Part shown: positions 1-9,519 of the stretch, in pieces
Layout of the letters: each line of letters starts with the position of its first letter
Position numbering within the stretch: the stretch's first letter is position 1
From: Blattabacterium cuenoti BPAA
GTDB lineage: Bacteria > Bacteroidota > Bacteroidia > Flavobacteriales > Blattabacteriaceae
Direction: 5' to 3'
DNA: 64,000 bases
Assembly: GCF_000348805.1 (NCBI RefSeq)
Contig: NC_020510.1
Location: 124,001 to 188,000, forward strand
The notes under the pieces: generated by a model
Databases searched by the model: none
Seen by the model: only the letters and a program-made list of their open reading frames with translations
Told to the model about the DNA's origin: nothing
Program-made: the position numbers and the translations under genes

Positions 1-36
1 AAATATAAATAAGAGACTATGTCAGTTTTATCCTCA

Positions 37-972
37 TTATTCAAAAAAACAATTTACAAATTTTTTTCCATCAAATACTTTTAAATCTTGTATTTTCTCT
101 CCTATTCCCAAATATTGAATAGGAATTTTAAATTGATCCATAATTCCTATTACTACTCCTCCTTTGGCTGTTCCTTCTATTTTCGTTAAAATAATAGAAG
201 AAATTTGAACAAAATAGGTAAATTTTCGAACCTGTTCAAGAGCATTTTGACCAGTTGTTGCATCTAAAATCAGCATAATATCATGAGGAGGTTCAGATGT
301 TATTTTTTTGATGACTCTACTTATTTTAGATAGCTCTTCCATAAGATTAATTCGATTTTGTAATCGACCAGCCGTATCAATTAGAACCACATCTTTTTTT
401 TTGGATTTTGCAGATTGCAAAGTATCATATACTACAGAAGCTGGATCCGCATTCATATGTTGTTTGATTAAAGGAACTCCAGCTTTATTTGCCCAAATTT
501 CAATCTGATCGATAGCAGCAGCTCTAAATGTATCTGCAGCACCTATGATGACATGAAACCCTTTTTTTTTTAGAAAAAAAGCTAACTTTCCAATTGTAGT
601 TGTTTTTCCTACTCCATTCACTCCTACTATCAAGATTACATATGGTTTTTTGTTCTTATTCTTGATTTTTGTTTCTAAACAAACATTTTCAATTTCTATA
701 AGATTTTCAATTTCTTCTTTAAGAAGATTATAAATATCCTGCGAATTTTTATATTTTTCTTTTTGAATTCTTTTTTCTAAATTGTTAATAATTTTTATAG
801 TAGTTTGTGTTCCTATATCTGCAGATAATAATATCTCTTCTATATGATCAAGAATGTCAATATCTATTTTTGATTTTTTCGAAAAAAGATTTTTGATTTT
901 TTCGAAAAAAGATCCTCTAGTTTTTTTTAATTCAAAATTGAATATTTTATTTGTTTCTTTCTTAAAAAACAT
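37..972 (-). CDS. ftsY: Signal recognition particle receptor FtsY
   Basis: FtsY is the SRP receptor GTPase that docks ribosome-SRP complexes at the inner membrane for co-translational insertion. The 311-residue protein has a short basic N-terminus, a helical N domain (about 25-100) and a full G domain. That domain holds the P-loop GVNGVGKTTT near 117, DTFRAAA near 147, DTAGR near 199 and TKIEGTAKGG near 262. The long acidic A domain of enterobacterial FtsY is missing, as is usual in Bacteroidetes. The gene is last in the rpmB-rpmG-DUF4295-ftsY cluster, and its ATG overlaps the DUF4295 stop by one base. A perfect 23-bp tandem repeat (867-912) lies within the N-terminal coding region. Confidence 0.97.
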   Translation of the reverse strand: MFFKKETNKIFNFELKKTRGSFFEKIKNLFSKKSKIDIDILDHIEEILLSADIGTQTTIKIINNLEKRIQKEKYKNSQDIYNLLKEEIENLIEIENVCLETKIKNKNKKPYVILIVGVNGVGKTTTIGKLAFFLKKKGFHVIIGAADTFRAAAIDQIEIWANKAGVPLIKQHMNADPASVVYDTLQSAKSKKKDVVLIDTAGRLQNRINLMEELSKISRVIKKITSEPPHDIMLILDATTGQNALEQVRKFTYFVQISSIILTKIEGTAKGGVVIGIMDQFKIPIQYLGIGEKIQDLKVFDGKKFVNCFFE

Positions 973-1139
973 TATAATTCATTACTTTTCTTAAAAAAAA
1001 TATTGATTCTTTCATCAGAATAAATCATTTTATTCTCAAAAGTATAACACCCTGTTTTTTTAGATTTAACTATTCTTATGGCTAAAGTCATTTTTTTTGA
1101 AATCTTTTTTTTTTGATTATTTCCACCCTTTTTAGACAT
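972..1139 (-). CDS. DUF4295 family small basic protein
   Basis: This is a 55-residue lysine-rich ORF starting MSKKGGNNQKK, with the pattern KSKKTGCYTFENKMI in the middle and a charged end. I read it directly from the sequence. It fits the short DUF4295 family found in Bacteroidetes between rpmG and ftsY, and the position and orientation here match exactly. Its function is unknown; its constant place beside L28 and L33 and its basic composition suggest a link to the ribosome, which is inference. The stop codon overlaps the ftsY start. Confidence 0.85.
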   Translation of the reverse strand: MSKKGGNNQKKKISKKMTLAIRIVKSKKTGCYTFENKMIYSDERINIFFKKSNEL

Positions 1140-1154
1140 TGATTGTGAATTTTA

Positions 1155-1337
1155 TTATTTAATTTCCTTATGAATTGTATATTTCCTTAATATTGGATTA
1201 TATTTTTTTAGTTCAATTCTGTTCGGAGTATTTTTTTTATTTTTTGTTGTTACATATCTAGAACAACCAGAAATTCCAATTTTTCTTTGTTCAGTACATT
1301 CTAATATAACTTGTATCCTGTTTCCCCTTTTTCCCAT
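1155..1337 (-). CDS. rpmG: 50S ribosomal protein L33
   Basis: L33 is a small protein of the large ribosomal subunit near the E site. The 60-residue product starts [14 protein letters not shown] and contains the family signature [20 protein letters not shown] followed by a basic tail. Only two cysteines are seen (C14 and C25), so it is the zinc-free type rather than the four-cysteine form. It lies two bases after the rpmB stop, and the two are almost certainly co-transcribed. Confidence 0.96.
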   Translation of the reverse strand: MGKRGNRIQVILECTEQRKIGISGCSRYVTTKNKKNTPNRIELKKYNPILRKYTIHKEIK

Positions 1338-1339
1338 TT

Positions 1340-1567
1340 TTAATATTTATATTTAAAACGTTTTAAAACTTTTTCTATCCCTATTTTATTGATAAGTTTC
1401 ACAGTAGAAACGCAAATTCTTAAAGTAATCCACTTTTTTTCTTGTGTTAAAAAAAAACGTTTTTTACATAAATTAATGTTAAATCGACGTTTTTTTTTGT
1501 TATTTGCATGAGAAACTCTATTTCCTATCATTGATTTTTTTCCTGTCAATTCACAAATCTTGGACAT
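1340..1567 (-). CDS. rpmB: 50S ribosomal protein L28
   Basis: L28 is a large-subunit ribosomal protein. I chose the ATG at 1567, which gives 75 residues and the canonical start [20 protein letters not shown]; a longer in-frame extension to 1672 is not family-like and would run into the divergent yebC. The C-terminal [17 protein letters not shown] segment ([18 protein letters not shown] here) is typical. The gene is first in the rpmB-rpmG-DUF4295-ftsY cluster. The 88-bp gap to yebC must carry divergent promoters, but I see no clear consensus site in it. Confidence 0.96.
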   Translation of the reverse strand: MSKICELTGKKSMIGNRVSHANNKKKRRFNINLCKKRFFLTQEKKWITLRICVSTVKLINKIGIEKVLKRFKYKY

Positions 1568-1655
1568 AATAATTTTTTTCTTTAAATTGTTTAACATTGA
1601 TAGATAGAATGACAATATAATAAATTTATATAAAAAAATAATATAAAAACATTTC

Positions 1656-2360
1656 ATGTCAGGACACAGCAAATGGTCAAATATACAACATCGAAAATCA
1701 AATCAAGATTTCAAAAAATCCAAAAAATTTTCTAAAATTATTAAAGAAATTTCTATAGCTGTAAAAAAATCAGGAACAAATAATTCTCGTTTTAGAAATG
1801 CAATTTTAAATGCAAGATCAGTAAATATCCCTAAAAATACCATAGAAAAAGCTATAAAAAAAGCTTTACAAATCAAAACAGATAATTTTAAAGATTTAAA
1901 TTTAGAAGGACTAATTCATGGAATCAGTATAATTATAGAATGTATGACGAATAAAAATATTAGAACGATTTCCAATATTAGAACACTATTGAATAAAAAT
2001 GGAGGAAGATTATGTCATAATGGGGAATTAACTCATTTTTTTAAAAAAATGGGTGTTTTTTATATAAAAAAAAAAGACATTCATTCTTCAATAGAAGATT
2101 TCGAACTCATGATAATAGATTTTGGAGCTCAAGATTTTAAAATAAATCACGGTATGATTCATTTGTATATAGATTTTGAATCCTTTAAATCTATGAAAAA
2201 TAATTTGGAAAAATTAAAAATACTTCATGAATATAAAGTGGAACATATTCCCAAACAAATTAAATCCATTTCAGAAGAAAAAAGGAAGAAAGTTTTAAAC
2301 TTAATTGATAAACTTTATCTGGATGAAGATGTAAAAAATATTTACTCCAATTTATTATGA
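1656..2360 (+). CDS. yebC: YebC/TACO1 family protein
   Basis: This family includes bacterial YebC regulators and translation factors that help ribosomes through proline stretches, as well as mitochondrial TACO1. The 234-residue protein opens with the diagnostic [14 protein letters not shown] and keeps the [13 protein letters not shown] helix near 55-70 and the central [20 protein letters not shown] region near 115-135. The length is slightly below the usual 240 or so, and the sequence is heavily lysine-enriched. It is divergent from rpmB and is followed by the RNase P RNA gene. Confidence 0.95.
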   Translation: MSGHSKWSNIQHRKSNQDFKKSKKFSKIIKEISIAVKKSGTNNSRFRNAILNARSVNIPKNTIEKAIKKALQIKTDNFKDLNLEGLIHGISIIIECMTNKNIRTISNIRTLLNKNGGRLCHNGELTHFFKKMGVFYIKKKDIHSSIEDFELMIIDFGAQDFKINHGMIHLYIDFESFKSMKNNLEKLKILHEYKVEHIPKQIKSISEEKRKKVLNLIDKLYLDEDVKNIYSNLL

Positions 2361-2372
2361 TAATAAAAAATA

Positions 2373-2674
2373 AAAAGTAAAATGTCCTATCGCATTTCTT
2401 GAACAAAAAAAAATGAGGAAAGTCCGGACACCGTAGAGCAGCACAATGGGTAACTCCCATCCATCGTAAGATGAGGAATAGTGCAACAGAAAGAATGTAC
2501 AGATAATAACATTGCTGTAGTGAAATCATGTAAACTCTGTGTGGTGAAATGCCATGTATACCGGAAAACTAGCTCGGTTGAAACCGGGGGGTAGGCAGAT
2601 TGAGATCATGGGTAACCTAGATCCTAGATAAATGATAGGTATAAAAACAGAATCCGGCTTACGATTTTACTTTT
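2373..2674 (+). ncRNA. rnpB: RNase P RNA (M1 RNA)
   Basis: This is the catalytic RNA of RNase P, which cleaves tRNA 5' leaders. The conserved core GAGGAAAGTCCGGACACC lies near 2415-2432 and the 3' universal element ACAGAATCCGGCTTAC near 2647-2662. An 11-bp P1 helix pairs 2373-2383 with 2664-2674, which sets the ends. Further conserved segments include GTGCAACAGAAAGA near 2481 and a short GC-rich helix AACCGGGGGGTAGGC near 2581. A tRNA-Ser gene starts nine bases downstream. The gene for the protein subunit, rnpA, lies in this window at 14097-14467 and is frameshifted. Confidence 0.95.
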
Positions 2675-2683
2675 CATGTGGAG

Positions 2684-2769
2684 GGAGAGATGGCCGAGAG
2701 GATTAAGGCGCACGTCTGGAAAGCGTGTTCACAAAAAAAGTGTCAAGGGTTCGAATCCCTTTCTCTCCG
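2684..2769 (+). tRNA. tRNA-Ser (anticodon GGA)
   Basis: An 86-nt cloverleaf with acceptor GGAGAGA/TCTCTCC, D-arm TGGCCGAGAGG, anticodon loop CTGGAAA (anticodon GGA, reading UCC and UCU), the long variable arm expected of serine tRNA, and a T-arm with GGTTCGAATCC. The discriminator base is G, as usual for tRNA-Ser. CCA is not encoded. It lies just downstream of rnpB. Confidence 0.96.
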
Positions 2770-2786
2770 CTTTTATTTATTATTTT

Positions 2787-3950
2787 CTATAAATTTTCTA
2801 TATCTTTTAACTTTTTATCTATCAAATTATTTCTAACACCTAACAATCGATCTATATCCTTAGAAGCTCCTTGTAATTTATCTTGAGCTTGATGAAGTAA
2901 CAATCCAAATTTTTTAAATTCTTGTTTGACTATTTCTAAAATCTTCCACACTTCAGAACTTCTTTTTTGAATAGCTAAAGTTCGAAATCCAATTTGTAAA
3001 CTATTTAATACAGCAGCTAATGTAGATGGTCCGGCTATCACTGTTTTGTATTTTCTTAACAATTCTTCTAATAAACTAGAATTTTTTATAATTTCAGCAT
3101 ATATTCCTTCAAAGGGTAAGAAAAGAATAGCAAAATCAGTTGTATATGGTGGATCAATATATTTACATTGAATATCTTTTGACATTTTTTTTAGCACAGA
3201 TTCCATATTTTTTACAGCTATTTCTATATTTTTTTTCCCCCCATTACGATAAGCTTCTTGCACTTTTTCATAAGTTTCTTTTGGAAACTTAACATCAATA
3301 GGTAACCATATCATATTTCCGTTTCCAAGTCCTGGAAGTTTAATTGCAAATTCTACTACAAAATTTGTACTAGATTTTGTTACGACATTTGAAGCATATT
3401 GTTCTGGAGATAAAATTTGTTGTAAAAGCATTGAAAGCTGCATTTCACTAAAACTTCCACATATTTTGACATGATTTAAGGTTCTTTTTAAAGAACTCAC
3501 ATCTTTTGCTAAAATCTTCATTTCGCCTAACTCTTCTTGTAAAAAGAATAATTGATTTCCAATAATTTCAAATGATTTTCCCAAATGTACATTTAAAGAA
3601 GTTTGAAGTTTATTATTGACATTTTCTCTGATTTCTTCCAATTTCTTTTCAAGAATTTGAATAAATTTCTCCTGTGAAGTATAAATAGCATTGAATTTTC
3701 TATCTTGATTTTCAATATAAAATTGAAATTTTTTATCAATAGAATCCTGAAAAATTTTCACAGTTTGTATTATACCATTTTTCATGTCAATGAAAGAATC
3801 CCCGATTTCACTTCTATTACATTTAGACAATTTTTGAATTTCATCTTGTTGATCTTTAAATTCTTTTCTAAAGAAAAATTCCAATTTTCTAAAAAAATAT
3901 ATGCATATAAAGAAAATAAAAAAATTTAAAAGTATAAATGAATAATACAT
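2787..3950 (-). CDS. rmuC: DNA recombination protein RmuC
   Basis: RmuC proteins carry a PD-(D/E)XK-like nuclease fold and limit inversions between short repeats. The 387-residue protein has an N-terminal membrane anchor (about residues 2-20, aromatic and aliphatic), a coiled-coil region (about 25-160) and the conserved C-terminal domain. That domain has MQLSMLLQQILSPEQY near 174, LPIDVKFPKETYEKVQEAYR near 216 and AGPSTLAAVLNSLQIGFRT near 304. It lies between tRNA-Ser and the initiator tRNA, with no sign of an operon partner. Confidence 0.93.
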   Translation of the reverse strand: MYYSFILLNFFIFFICIYFFRKLEFFFRKEFKDQQDEIQKLSKCNRSEIGDSFIDMKNGIIQTVKIFQDSIDKKFQFYIENQDRKFNAIYTSQEKFIQILEKKLEEIRENVNNKLQTSLNVHLGKSFEIIGNQLFFLQEELGEMKILAKDVSSLKRTLNHVKICGSFSEMQLSMLLQQILSPEQYASNVVTKSSTNFVVEFAIKLPGLGNGNMIWLPIDVKFPKETYEKVQEAYRNGGKKNIEIAVKNMESVLKKMSKDIQCKYIDPPYTTDFAILFLPFEGIYAEIIKNSSLLEELLRKYKTVIAGPSTLAAVLNSLQIGFRTLAIQKRSSEVWKILEIVKQEFKKFGLLLHQAQDKLQGASKDIDRLLGVRNNLIDKKLKDIENL

Positions 3951-3972
3951 TCAAAAAATTATGAAGGAAAAA

Positions 3973-4045
<73 letters not shown>

Positions 4046-4101
4046 ATATATAATTGTGTGAATATAATGTTTTTCATTTACAAAATCAAATATTAAATTA
4101 T

Positions 4102-5661
4102 TTATCCATTCATAGATATCAAAAATTCTTCATTATTTTGAGTTCTAGACATTCTAGATCTTAAAAATTCCATAGCTTCTACTGGATTCATATCAGAAAG
4201 ATGTTTTCTCAAAATCCACATTCTCTGTAATGTGTTTGGATCAAGTAAAAGATCATCTTTTCTTGTACTAGAAAAAACAAGATCAATAGCTGGATAAATT
4301 CGTTTATTAGCTATTTTTCTATCTAATTGAAGTTCTTTATTTCCTGTACCTTTAAATTCTTCGAAAATTACTTCATCCATTTTTGATCCTGTATCAATCA
4401 TAGCTGTGGCAATGATTGATAAAGATCCTCCATTTTCTATGTTTCTAGCCGCTCCAAAAAATCTTTTAGGTCTGTGTAATGCGTTTGCATCTACTCCTCC
4501 TGATAATACCTTTCCAGATGCAGGAGCAACAGTATTATAGGCACGAGCTAAACGTGTAATAGAATCTAACAATATAACAACGTCATGTGAACATTCTACC
4601 ATTCTTTTCGCTTTTTGCAAAACAATATTAGCTACTTTAACATGTCTATCTGCTGGTTCATCAAAAGTAGATGCAATTACTTCTCCTCTTACGTTTCTCT
4701 GCATATCCGTTACTTCTTCTGGACGTTCATCAATTAATAATATAATTAAATATACTTCAGGATGATTAGCCGCAATAGCATTGGCTATTTCTTTTAACAG
4801 AGTAGTTTTTCCTGTTTTAGGAGGAGCAACAATCATTCCTCTTTGCCCTTTTCCTATAGGAGTGAAAAGGTCTACAATTCTTGTAGAAAGAGTCGCATTT
4901 TTTTCAGCTAATTTAAATTTTTCATTCGGAAATAATGGAGTCAGATGTTCAAAAGAATCTCTATCCCTAACAAAAGAGGGAGATCTTCCATTAATCTCAA
5001 GAATTTTAATGAGAGGAAAATATTTTTCACCATCTTTAGGTGGACGAACTTCTCCTCTTATTGTATCTCCTGTTTTCATTCCAAAAAGTCTGATTTGAGA
5101 TTGGGAAACGTAAATATCATCAGGAGATGATAAATAATTAAAATCGGAAGATCTCAAAAATCCATAATTTTCTGGCATAATTTCCAATACTCCTTCACTG
5201 ATTATTATTCCTTCGAATTCGTATTCAGGAGTACGGTATTTATTAGAAGAAATTTTTTGTGATCCTGCTTCTATTCCGTGAGATGATGATATATTTTGAG
5301 TTTCATTTTTTTTCCAATTATAAAAATTTTGATGTTTTTTTTGAATTTTTATGGGGTCTTCTGAAAATTTAGAGTTAGAAATTTTTAAATGTTCTTGAGA
5401 TATTGATTTTTTTCTACCATTTATATTTCTGTTTTCTGCAAATGAATTTCTAGACTCAGTATTTTTCCGCATTTTAAATCCTTTTTTTAAAGGATTCTCC
5501 CTTTTTGAATGTTCAGTAGTCTTTTTATTATTAAAAATGGAAATGATTTTTTCTAGGAGTTCGTTTTTTCGTAATTGTGTACATTTTTTCAATCCTGATA
5601 AACGAGCAATCTCCTGTAATTCAAAAAGTTTTTTACTTTTTAATTCAGTAATATCAAACAT
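4102..5661 (-). CDS. rho: Transcription termination factor Rho
   Basis: Rho is the hexameric RNA helicase that ends transcription at unstructured C-rich sites. In 519 residues I see the N-terminal Rho_N helices (about 1-45) and a low-complexity basic/Asn/Ser insert (about 46-140) typical of Bacteroidetes. Next come the cold-shock RNA-binding domain with [15 protein letters not shown] near 160, Walker [13 protein letters not shown] near 281, [10 protein letters not shown] near 308 and the Q/R-loop region around [20 protein letters not shown]. In the leader, TATACT and AGTATA near 5700 form a small hairpin. The divergent neighbour is the DUF4293 gene, a common flavobacterial pairing. Confidence 0.97.
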   Translation of the reverse strand: MFDITELKSKKLFELQEIARLSGLKKCTQLRKNELLEKIISIFNNKKTTEHSKRENPLKKGFKMRKNTESRNSFAENRNINGRKKSISQEHLKISNSKFSEDPIKIQKKHQNFYNWKKNETQNISSSHGIEAGSQKISSNKYRTPEYEFEGIIISEGVLEIMPENYGFLRSSDFNYLSSPDDIYVSQSQIRLFGMKTGDTIRGEVRPPKDGEKYFPLIKILEINGRSPSFVRDRDSFEHLTPLFPNEKFKLAEKNATLSTRIVDLFTPIGKGQRGMIVAPPKTGKTTLLKEIANAIAANHPEVYLIILLIDERPEEVTDMQRNVRGEVIASTFDEPADRHVKVANIVLQKAKRMVECSHDVVILLDSITRLARAYNTVAPASGKVLSGGVDANALHRPKRFFGAARNIENGGSLSIIATAMIDTGSKMDEVIFEEFKGTGNKELQLDRKIANKRIYPAIDLVFSSTRKDDLLLDPNTLQRMWILRKHLSDMNPVEAMEFLRSRMSRTQNNEEFLISMNG

Positions 5662-5809
5662 AAAGTAATTGGGTTTTTATATATGCTTGGTAAGTAATAT
5701 ACTTTTTAGTATAATAACTTAGAAACGATAAATGCAATTATACAAAAAATTAATTTGAACTTAAGTAACAAAATAAAAAATTATAAAATAATTTAATATT
5801 TATATTATT

Positions 5810-6211
5810 ATGTTATATAGGATACAAACATTATACTTACTTATTTCTATTTTTATTTATTCTATTCTCATATACTTTTTATGTGCTTTAAACAAAAATA
5901 TAATGGATTTTTTTGAATGGAATTTTTCTTTCAAAAAAACAATTTTGATTTTTCTAATTATATGTTTATTTCTATCCATTTTAAGTTTTTTCCTTTTTCA
6001 TCAAAAAAAGTTGCAAATATTCTTTAATAAAATTAATATACTTATTAATACAATTCATGAAGGATTTCTTTTTTTTTCATGTTCTCAATGGAATAAATAC
6101 ACATTAATTATGTTTCTTTTTTTTATATTATGTATATGTCTTTTATATCTAACAAATAAAGCTATCAAAAAAGATATAGAATTAATCAATTCTATCAATA
6201 GAATCCGATAA
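5810..6211 (+). CDS. DUF4293 family membrane protein
   Basis: A 133-residue integral membrane protein with four predicted transmembrane segments (about 7-27, 42-62, 75-90 weak, and 100-115). The start MLYRIQTLYLL is characteristic of the Bacteroidetes DUF4293 family, which often lies next to rho, as it does here (148 bp, divergent). The function is unknown. It ends 46 bp before the chosen prfA start, so the two may be co-transcribed. Confidence 0.75.
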   Translation: MLYRIQTLYLLISIFIYSILIYFLCALNKNIMDFFEWNFSFKKTILIFLIICLFLSILSFFLFHQKKLQIFFNKINILINTIHEGFLFFSCSQWNKYTLIMFLFFILCICLLYLTNKAIKKDIELINSINRIR

Positions 6212-6257
6212 ATAAATATTTTTGATTCAAAAAAAATTTTTTAAAAAGATTCAAAAA

Positions 6258-7340
6258 ATGAAAAAAACTTCATTACTTCAAAAGTTAGAAGTTTCTAAAA
6301 AGGAATTTTTAGAAATTTCTAAATCAATTATACAACCCAATATTATATCTGATCAAAAAAAATACAGAATACTATTAAAAAAATATATGAAATTAGAGAA
6401 AATAGTCTTTCTTTATGAGGAGTACAAAAAAAGATTGGCTTCACTTAAAGAAGTGGATTTCATATTAGAAAACGATTCAGATATGGAAATGAAAGAATTA
6501 GCTACAACAGAAAAATACAAAATTTTAGAAAATTTATCTTCTATTGAAAAAAAATCTTATAATCTTCTATTTTCTTCAACAAAAGAAGAATCTGAAACAG
6601 AAGATGACAGAAAAGCTGTCATCGTAGAACTCCGTTCTGGAACAGGAGGGGATGAAGCATGCATTTTCGTTGAAGATATATTAAGAATGTATACAATGTA
6701 TTTCAAAAAATCAGGTTGGAAATATAAAATTATACACGCTCAAAAAGGAGGAATCAAAGGGTATAAAGAAATTATTTTAGATCTCAATGGAGAAGAAGGA
6801 GTTTATGGTAACTTAAAATTCGAATCTGGAGTACACAGAGTGCAAAGGATTCCAAAAACGGAATCTCAAGGAAGAGTACACACATCTGCTATAACCGTAG
6901 CAGTCCTTCCTAAAGTCCAAGATATAGAAGTAAACATTAATTTATCTGATATAAAAAAAGATACTTTTAGATCTAGTGGATCCGGAGGTCAACATGTTAA
7001 CAAAACAGAATCTGCTGTACGATTAACTCATATTCCAAGTAAAATTACAGTAGAATGTCAAGAAGAACGCTCTCAACATAAGAATTTTGAAAAAGCGATC
7101 AGTGTTTTACGATCAAAAATTTATCAAAATGAAAAAGAAAAAAGATTAAGAAAAATATCCATAAAAAGAAAATCTTTAGTTTCTACAGGAGATCGTTCTA
7201 TAAAAATTAGAACCTATAATTATCCTAAAAATAGAGTTACGGATCACAGAATTCATAAATCTATTTATAATCTTGCAGGATTTATGAATGGAGACATTCA
7301 AGAAATGATTAATCTATTAAAATTATTTGAAAATAAATAA
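6258..7340 (+). CDS. prfA: Peptide chain release factor 1
   Basis: RF1 recognises UAA and UAG and triggers peptidyl-tRNA hydrolysis. I chose the ATG at 6258 (MKKTSLLQKLEVSKKEF), giving 360 residues, the standard RF1 length; a TTG-initiated extension to 6222 adds 12 unaligned residues. The catalytic GGQ is in SSGSGGQHVNKTESAVR near 219-235. The codon-reading region precedes it, with the RF1-type motif RIPKTESQGRVHTSA near 191-205 and domain 1 at the N-terminus. It ends 22 bp from the convergent accC gene. Confidence 0.97.
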   Translation: MKKTSLLQKLEVSKKEFLEISKSIIQPNIISDQKKYRILLKKYMKLEKIVFLYEEYKKRLASLKEVDFILENDSDMEMKELATTEKYKILENLSSIEKKSYNLLFSSTKEESETEDDRKAVIVELRSGTGGDEACIFVEDILRMYTMYFKKSGWKYKIIHAQKGGIKGYKEIILDLNGEEGVYGNLKFESGVHRVQRIPKTESQGRVHTSAITVAVLPKVQDIEVNINLSDIKKDTFRSSGSGGQHVNKTESAVRLTHIPSKITVECQEERSQHKNFEKAISVLRSKIYQNEKEKRLRKISIKRKSLVSTGDRSIKIRTYNYPKNRVTDHRIHKSIYNLAGFMNGDIQEMINLLKLFENK

Positions 7341-7362
7341 CATTTTATTAAATACTTTATAA

Positions 7363-8712
7363 TCAAACATCTAAATTTAGATTATCTAAAAAATTCGTAT
7401 TATAATTTCCTTTTAAAAAATCATTATTTTTCATAAGTTTTCTGAGTAAAGGAAGAGTCGTATGAATTCCTTCTATAACAAATTCATCTAAAGAACGACG
7501 CATCTTTTCAATGGTTTCTTTTCTACTTTTTGCTGTGGTAATAATTTTAGCAATCATAGAATCATAATAATGTGTAACAAAATATCCTGCATAAATATGT
7601 GTATCAATACGTACGCCTTTTCCTCCAGGTAAATGCATTTGAGTTATTTTTCCAGGAACTGGACGAAAATTTTGATACGGTTCTTCTGCATTAATTCTAC
7701 ATTCTATAGAATACATTTTTTTGGGATAAAAATTTTTTTTTCTAGAAAGTTTTTTTCCATAAGCCAAAAATATCTGTTCTTGAATTAAATCTAACCCGGT
7801 TATTTCTTCGGTTATCGTATGTTCCACTTGTATTCTGGGATTCATTTCCATGAAATAAAAATTTTCATTCTGATCTACCAAAAATTCTATAGTTCCTACT
7901 CCTTCATAATGAATATATTCAGCGGCTTTTACCGCTTCATTTCCCATTTTTTTTCTAAGAAATGGAGTTAAAAATGGAGAAGGAGCCTCTTCTACCAATT
8001 TTTGATTTTTTCTTTGAATGGAACAATCTCTTTCTGACAAATGACATATTTTTCCATATTTATCTCCGATTATTTGGATTTCTATGTGTCTTGGATTCAA
8101 GATTAATTTTTCTATATACATATTTTTATTTCTAAAACAAGACCAAGCTTCCTTTTTAGCTTCTTCCCAAGAATTTTTTAAATTCTTTTTATCTAAAACC
8201 GATCGGATTCCTTTTCCTCCACCTCCAGAAACAGCTTTAATAATAATGGGGTATCCTATTTCATCTGCTATTTTTTCTATCTTTTGATAAGATGATTCAA
8301 AAAAACAGTCAGATCCAGGTAAACAAGAGATGCCAATTTTTTTCATGGTTTTCTTAGCTAGAATTTTATTTCCTATCTGAAGCATATGATTTGGCTTAGC
8401 TCCAATAAATTTTATTCCATGTTTTTGACACATAGAAGAAAAATATGCATTTTCAGATAGGAATCCATATCCAGGATGAATTGCGTCTGCGTTTGTAATT
8501 TCTGCTGCAGAAATCAAATTTGGAATATTTAAATAAGATTGATATGGAGGAGGAGGGCCTATGCATACAGCTTCATCCGCAAAATAAACATGAAGACTAT
8601 GTTTGTCTACTGTAGAATAAACAGCTACAGTTTTAATTCCCAATTCTCTAGACGTTCGTATAATTCGTAAAGCAATTTCTCCACGATTAGCTATTAATAT
8701 TTTCTTAAACAT
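7363..8712 (-). CDS. accC: Acetyl-CoA carboxylase, biotin carboxylase subunit
   Basis: AccC performs the ATP- and bicarbonate-dependent carboxylation of biotin on BCCP, the first half-reaction of malonyl-CoA synthesis. The 449-residue protein has the N-terminal fold KKILIANRGEIALRIIRT, the ATP-grasp glycine loop KAVSGGGGKGIR near 159, HIEIQIIGDKYG near 209, the catalytic EMNPRIQVEHTITEEITG near 288-305 and RINAEEP near 338. It follows accB by 5 bp in an rpmF-accB-accC unit. The carboxyltransferase beta gene accD is at 55132; accA is not in the window. Confidence 0.97.
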   Translation of the reverse strand: MFKKILIANRGEIALRIIRTSRELGIKTVAVYSTVDKHSLHVYFADEAVCIGPPPPYQSYLNIPNLISAAEITNADAIHPGYGFLSENAYFSSMCQKHGIKFIGAKPNHMLQIGNKILAKKTMKKIGISCLPGSDCFFESSYQKIEKIADEIGYPIIIKAVSGGGGKGIRSVLDKKNLKNSWEEAKKEAWSCFRNKNMYIEKLILNPRHIEIQIIGDKYGKICHLSERDCSIQRKNQKLVEEAPSPFLTPFLRKKMGNEAVKAAEYIHYEGVGTIEFLVDQNENFYFMEMNPRIQVEHTITEEITGLDLIQEQIFLAYGKKLSRKKNFYPKKMYSIECRINAEEPYQNFRPVPGKITQMHLPGGKGVRIDTHIYAGYFVTHYYDSMIAKIITTAKSRKETIEKMRRSLDEFVIEGIHTTLPLLRKLMKNNDFLKGNYNTNFLDNLNLDV

Positions 8713-8717
8713 AAAAT

Positions 8718-9203
8718 TTAATAGTTAGGATCTAAAATAAATAAAGCCTGGTCATAATCTACAGGAGAAGCGTCTTCTACTAAAATTTTAATCAATTTAC
8801 CATTTACTTCAGATTCAATATCATTAAATAATTTCATCGCTTCTATCACACAAACTTTCGTTCCTATTTTTATTTGATCTCCTACTTTTACAAAAGGTTT
8901 TTGATCTGGATGAGGCCTTCTATAAAATGTTCCTATCATAGGAGATTTTATGGTTAAATATTGATTTTTGTTTTCTTTTTCTATTTTATAAAATCTATCA
9001 GGAAAATCAAAAGAAGTAGAAGAAGAAGATGATGATGAAGACATTTTAGTAGTAGGAGAATCAGGATTCCATGAATCTTTTTCATTTTTTATCAATGTTC
9101 TATTTTTTATGTAAATCTCAGTATTTTCTATTTTTATCCTGATTTCATCAATGTTTGAATCAGAAATGAATTGAATCAGGTATTTTATTTTTTTGAAATC
9201 CAT
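8718..9203 (-). CDS. accB: Biotin carboxyl carrier protein of acetyl-CoA carboxylase
   Basis: BCCP carries covalently bound biotin between the AccC and carboxyltransferase sites. The 161-residue protein has an N-terminal association domain (1-45), a linker with an unbroken run of eight serines followed by T and S (about 56-65), and the C-terminal biotinyl domain. The biotin lysine is in EAMKLFNDIESEVNGK near 120, with KLFN in place of the commoner KMMN. The linker is poly-Ser rather than the Pro/Ala-rich type. The gene sits between rpmF and accC. Confidence 0.96.
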   Translation of the reverse strand: MDFKKIKYLIQFISDSNIDEIRIKIENTEIYIKNRTLIKNEKDSWNPDSPTTKMSSSSSSSSTSFDFPDRFYKIEKENKNQYLTIKSPMIGTFYRRPHPDQKPFVKVGDQIKIGTKVCVIEAMKLFNDIESEVNGKLIKILVEDASPVDYDQALFILDPNY

Positions 9204-9214
9204 AATCTTGATGT

Positions 9215-9421
9215 TTATGAGGTTTCTTTTTCATTTTTACTACGACGATATAGAACAATTTTTCCTCTATAATAAAGTTTGTTTTCATACCAATATGCAT
9301 GATGATATAAATGTTTTTGATTTGTTAAAGTACATTTTGCTAATAAAGGTTGTTTGATTTTCAAATGACTTCTTCTCTTATCTCTTCTAGATTTAGATTG
9401 TCTTCTTTTAGGATGCGCCAT
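9215..9421 (-). CDS. rpmF: 50S ribosomal protein L32
   Basis: L32 is a large-subunit ribosomal protein. The 68-residue product starts MAHPKRRQSKSRRDKRRSH, which is diagnostic, and the middle keeps LAKCTLTNQKHLYHHAYW. Only one cysteine is seen, so the zinc-binding version is excluded. It is first in the rpmF-accB-accC unit, which resembles the ribosomal and lipid gene coupling seen with rpmF elsewhere. Its divergent partner is proS, 98 bp away. Confidence 0.95.
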   Translation of the reverse strand: MAHPKRRQSKSRRDKRRSHLKIKQPLLAKCTLTNQKHLYHHAYWYENKLYYRGKIVLYRRSKNEKETS

Positions 9422-9519
9422 AAAAATATTTATTAAATTACTAATTTAGAAATAAAATTAAATGTGTTGAATAATTTTTATATCTTTCATATAGATTATT
9501 CATTTATGTATGTTTTTTT

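Noticed and set aside
1340..1672. Longer frame for L28 with a hydrophobic N-terminal extension
   Set aside because: The extension runs into the divergent yebC start and is not seen in L28; the ATG at 1567 gives the canonical protein.
4945..5130. Plus-strand ORFs inside rho, ureC, thrA and others
   Set aside because: They are shadows of well-supported genes on the other strand or frame, with no family features.
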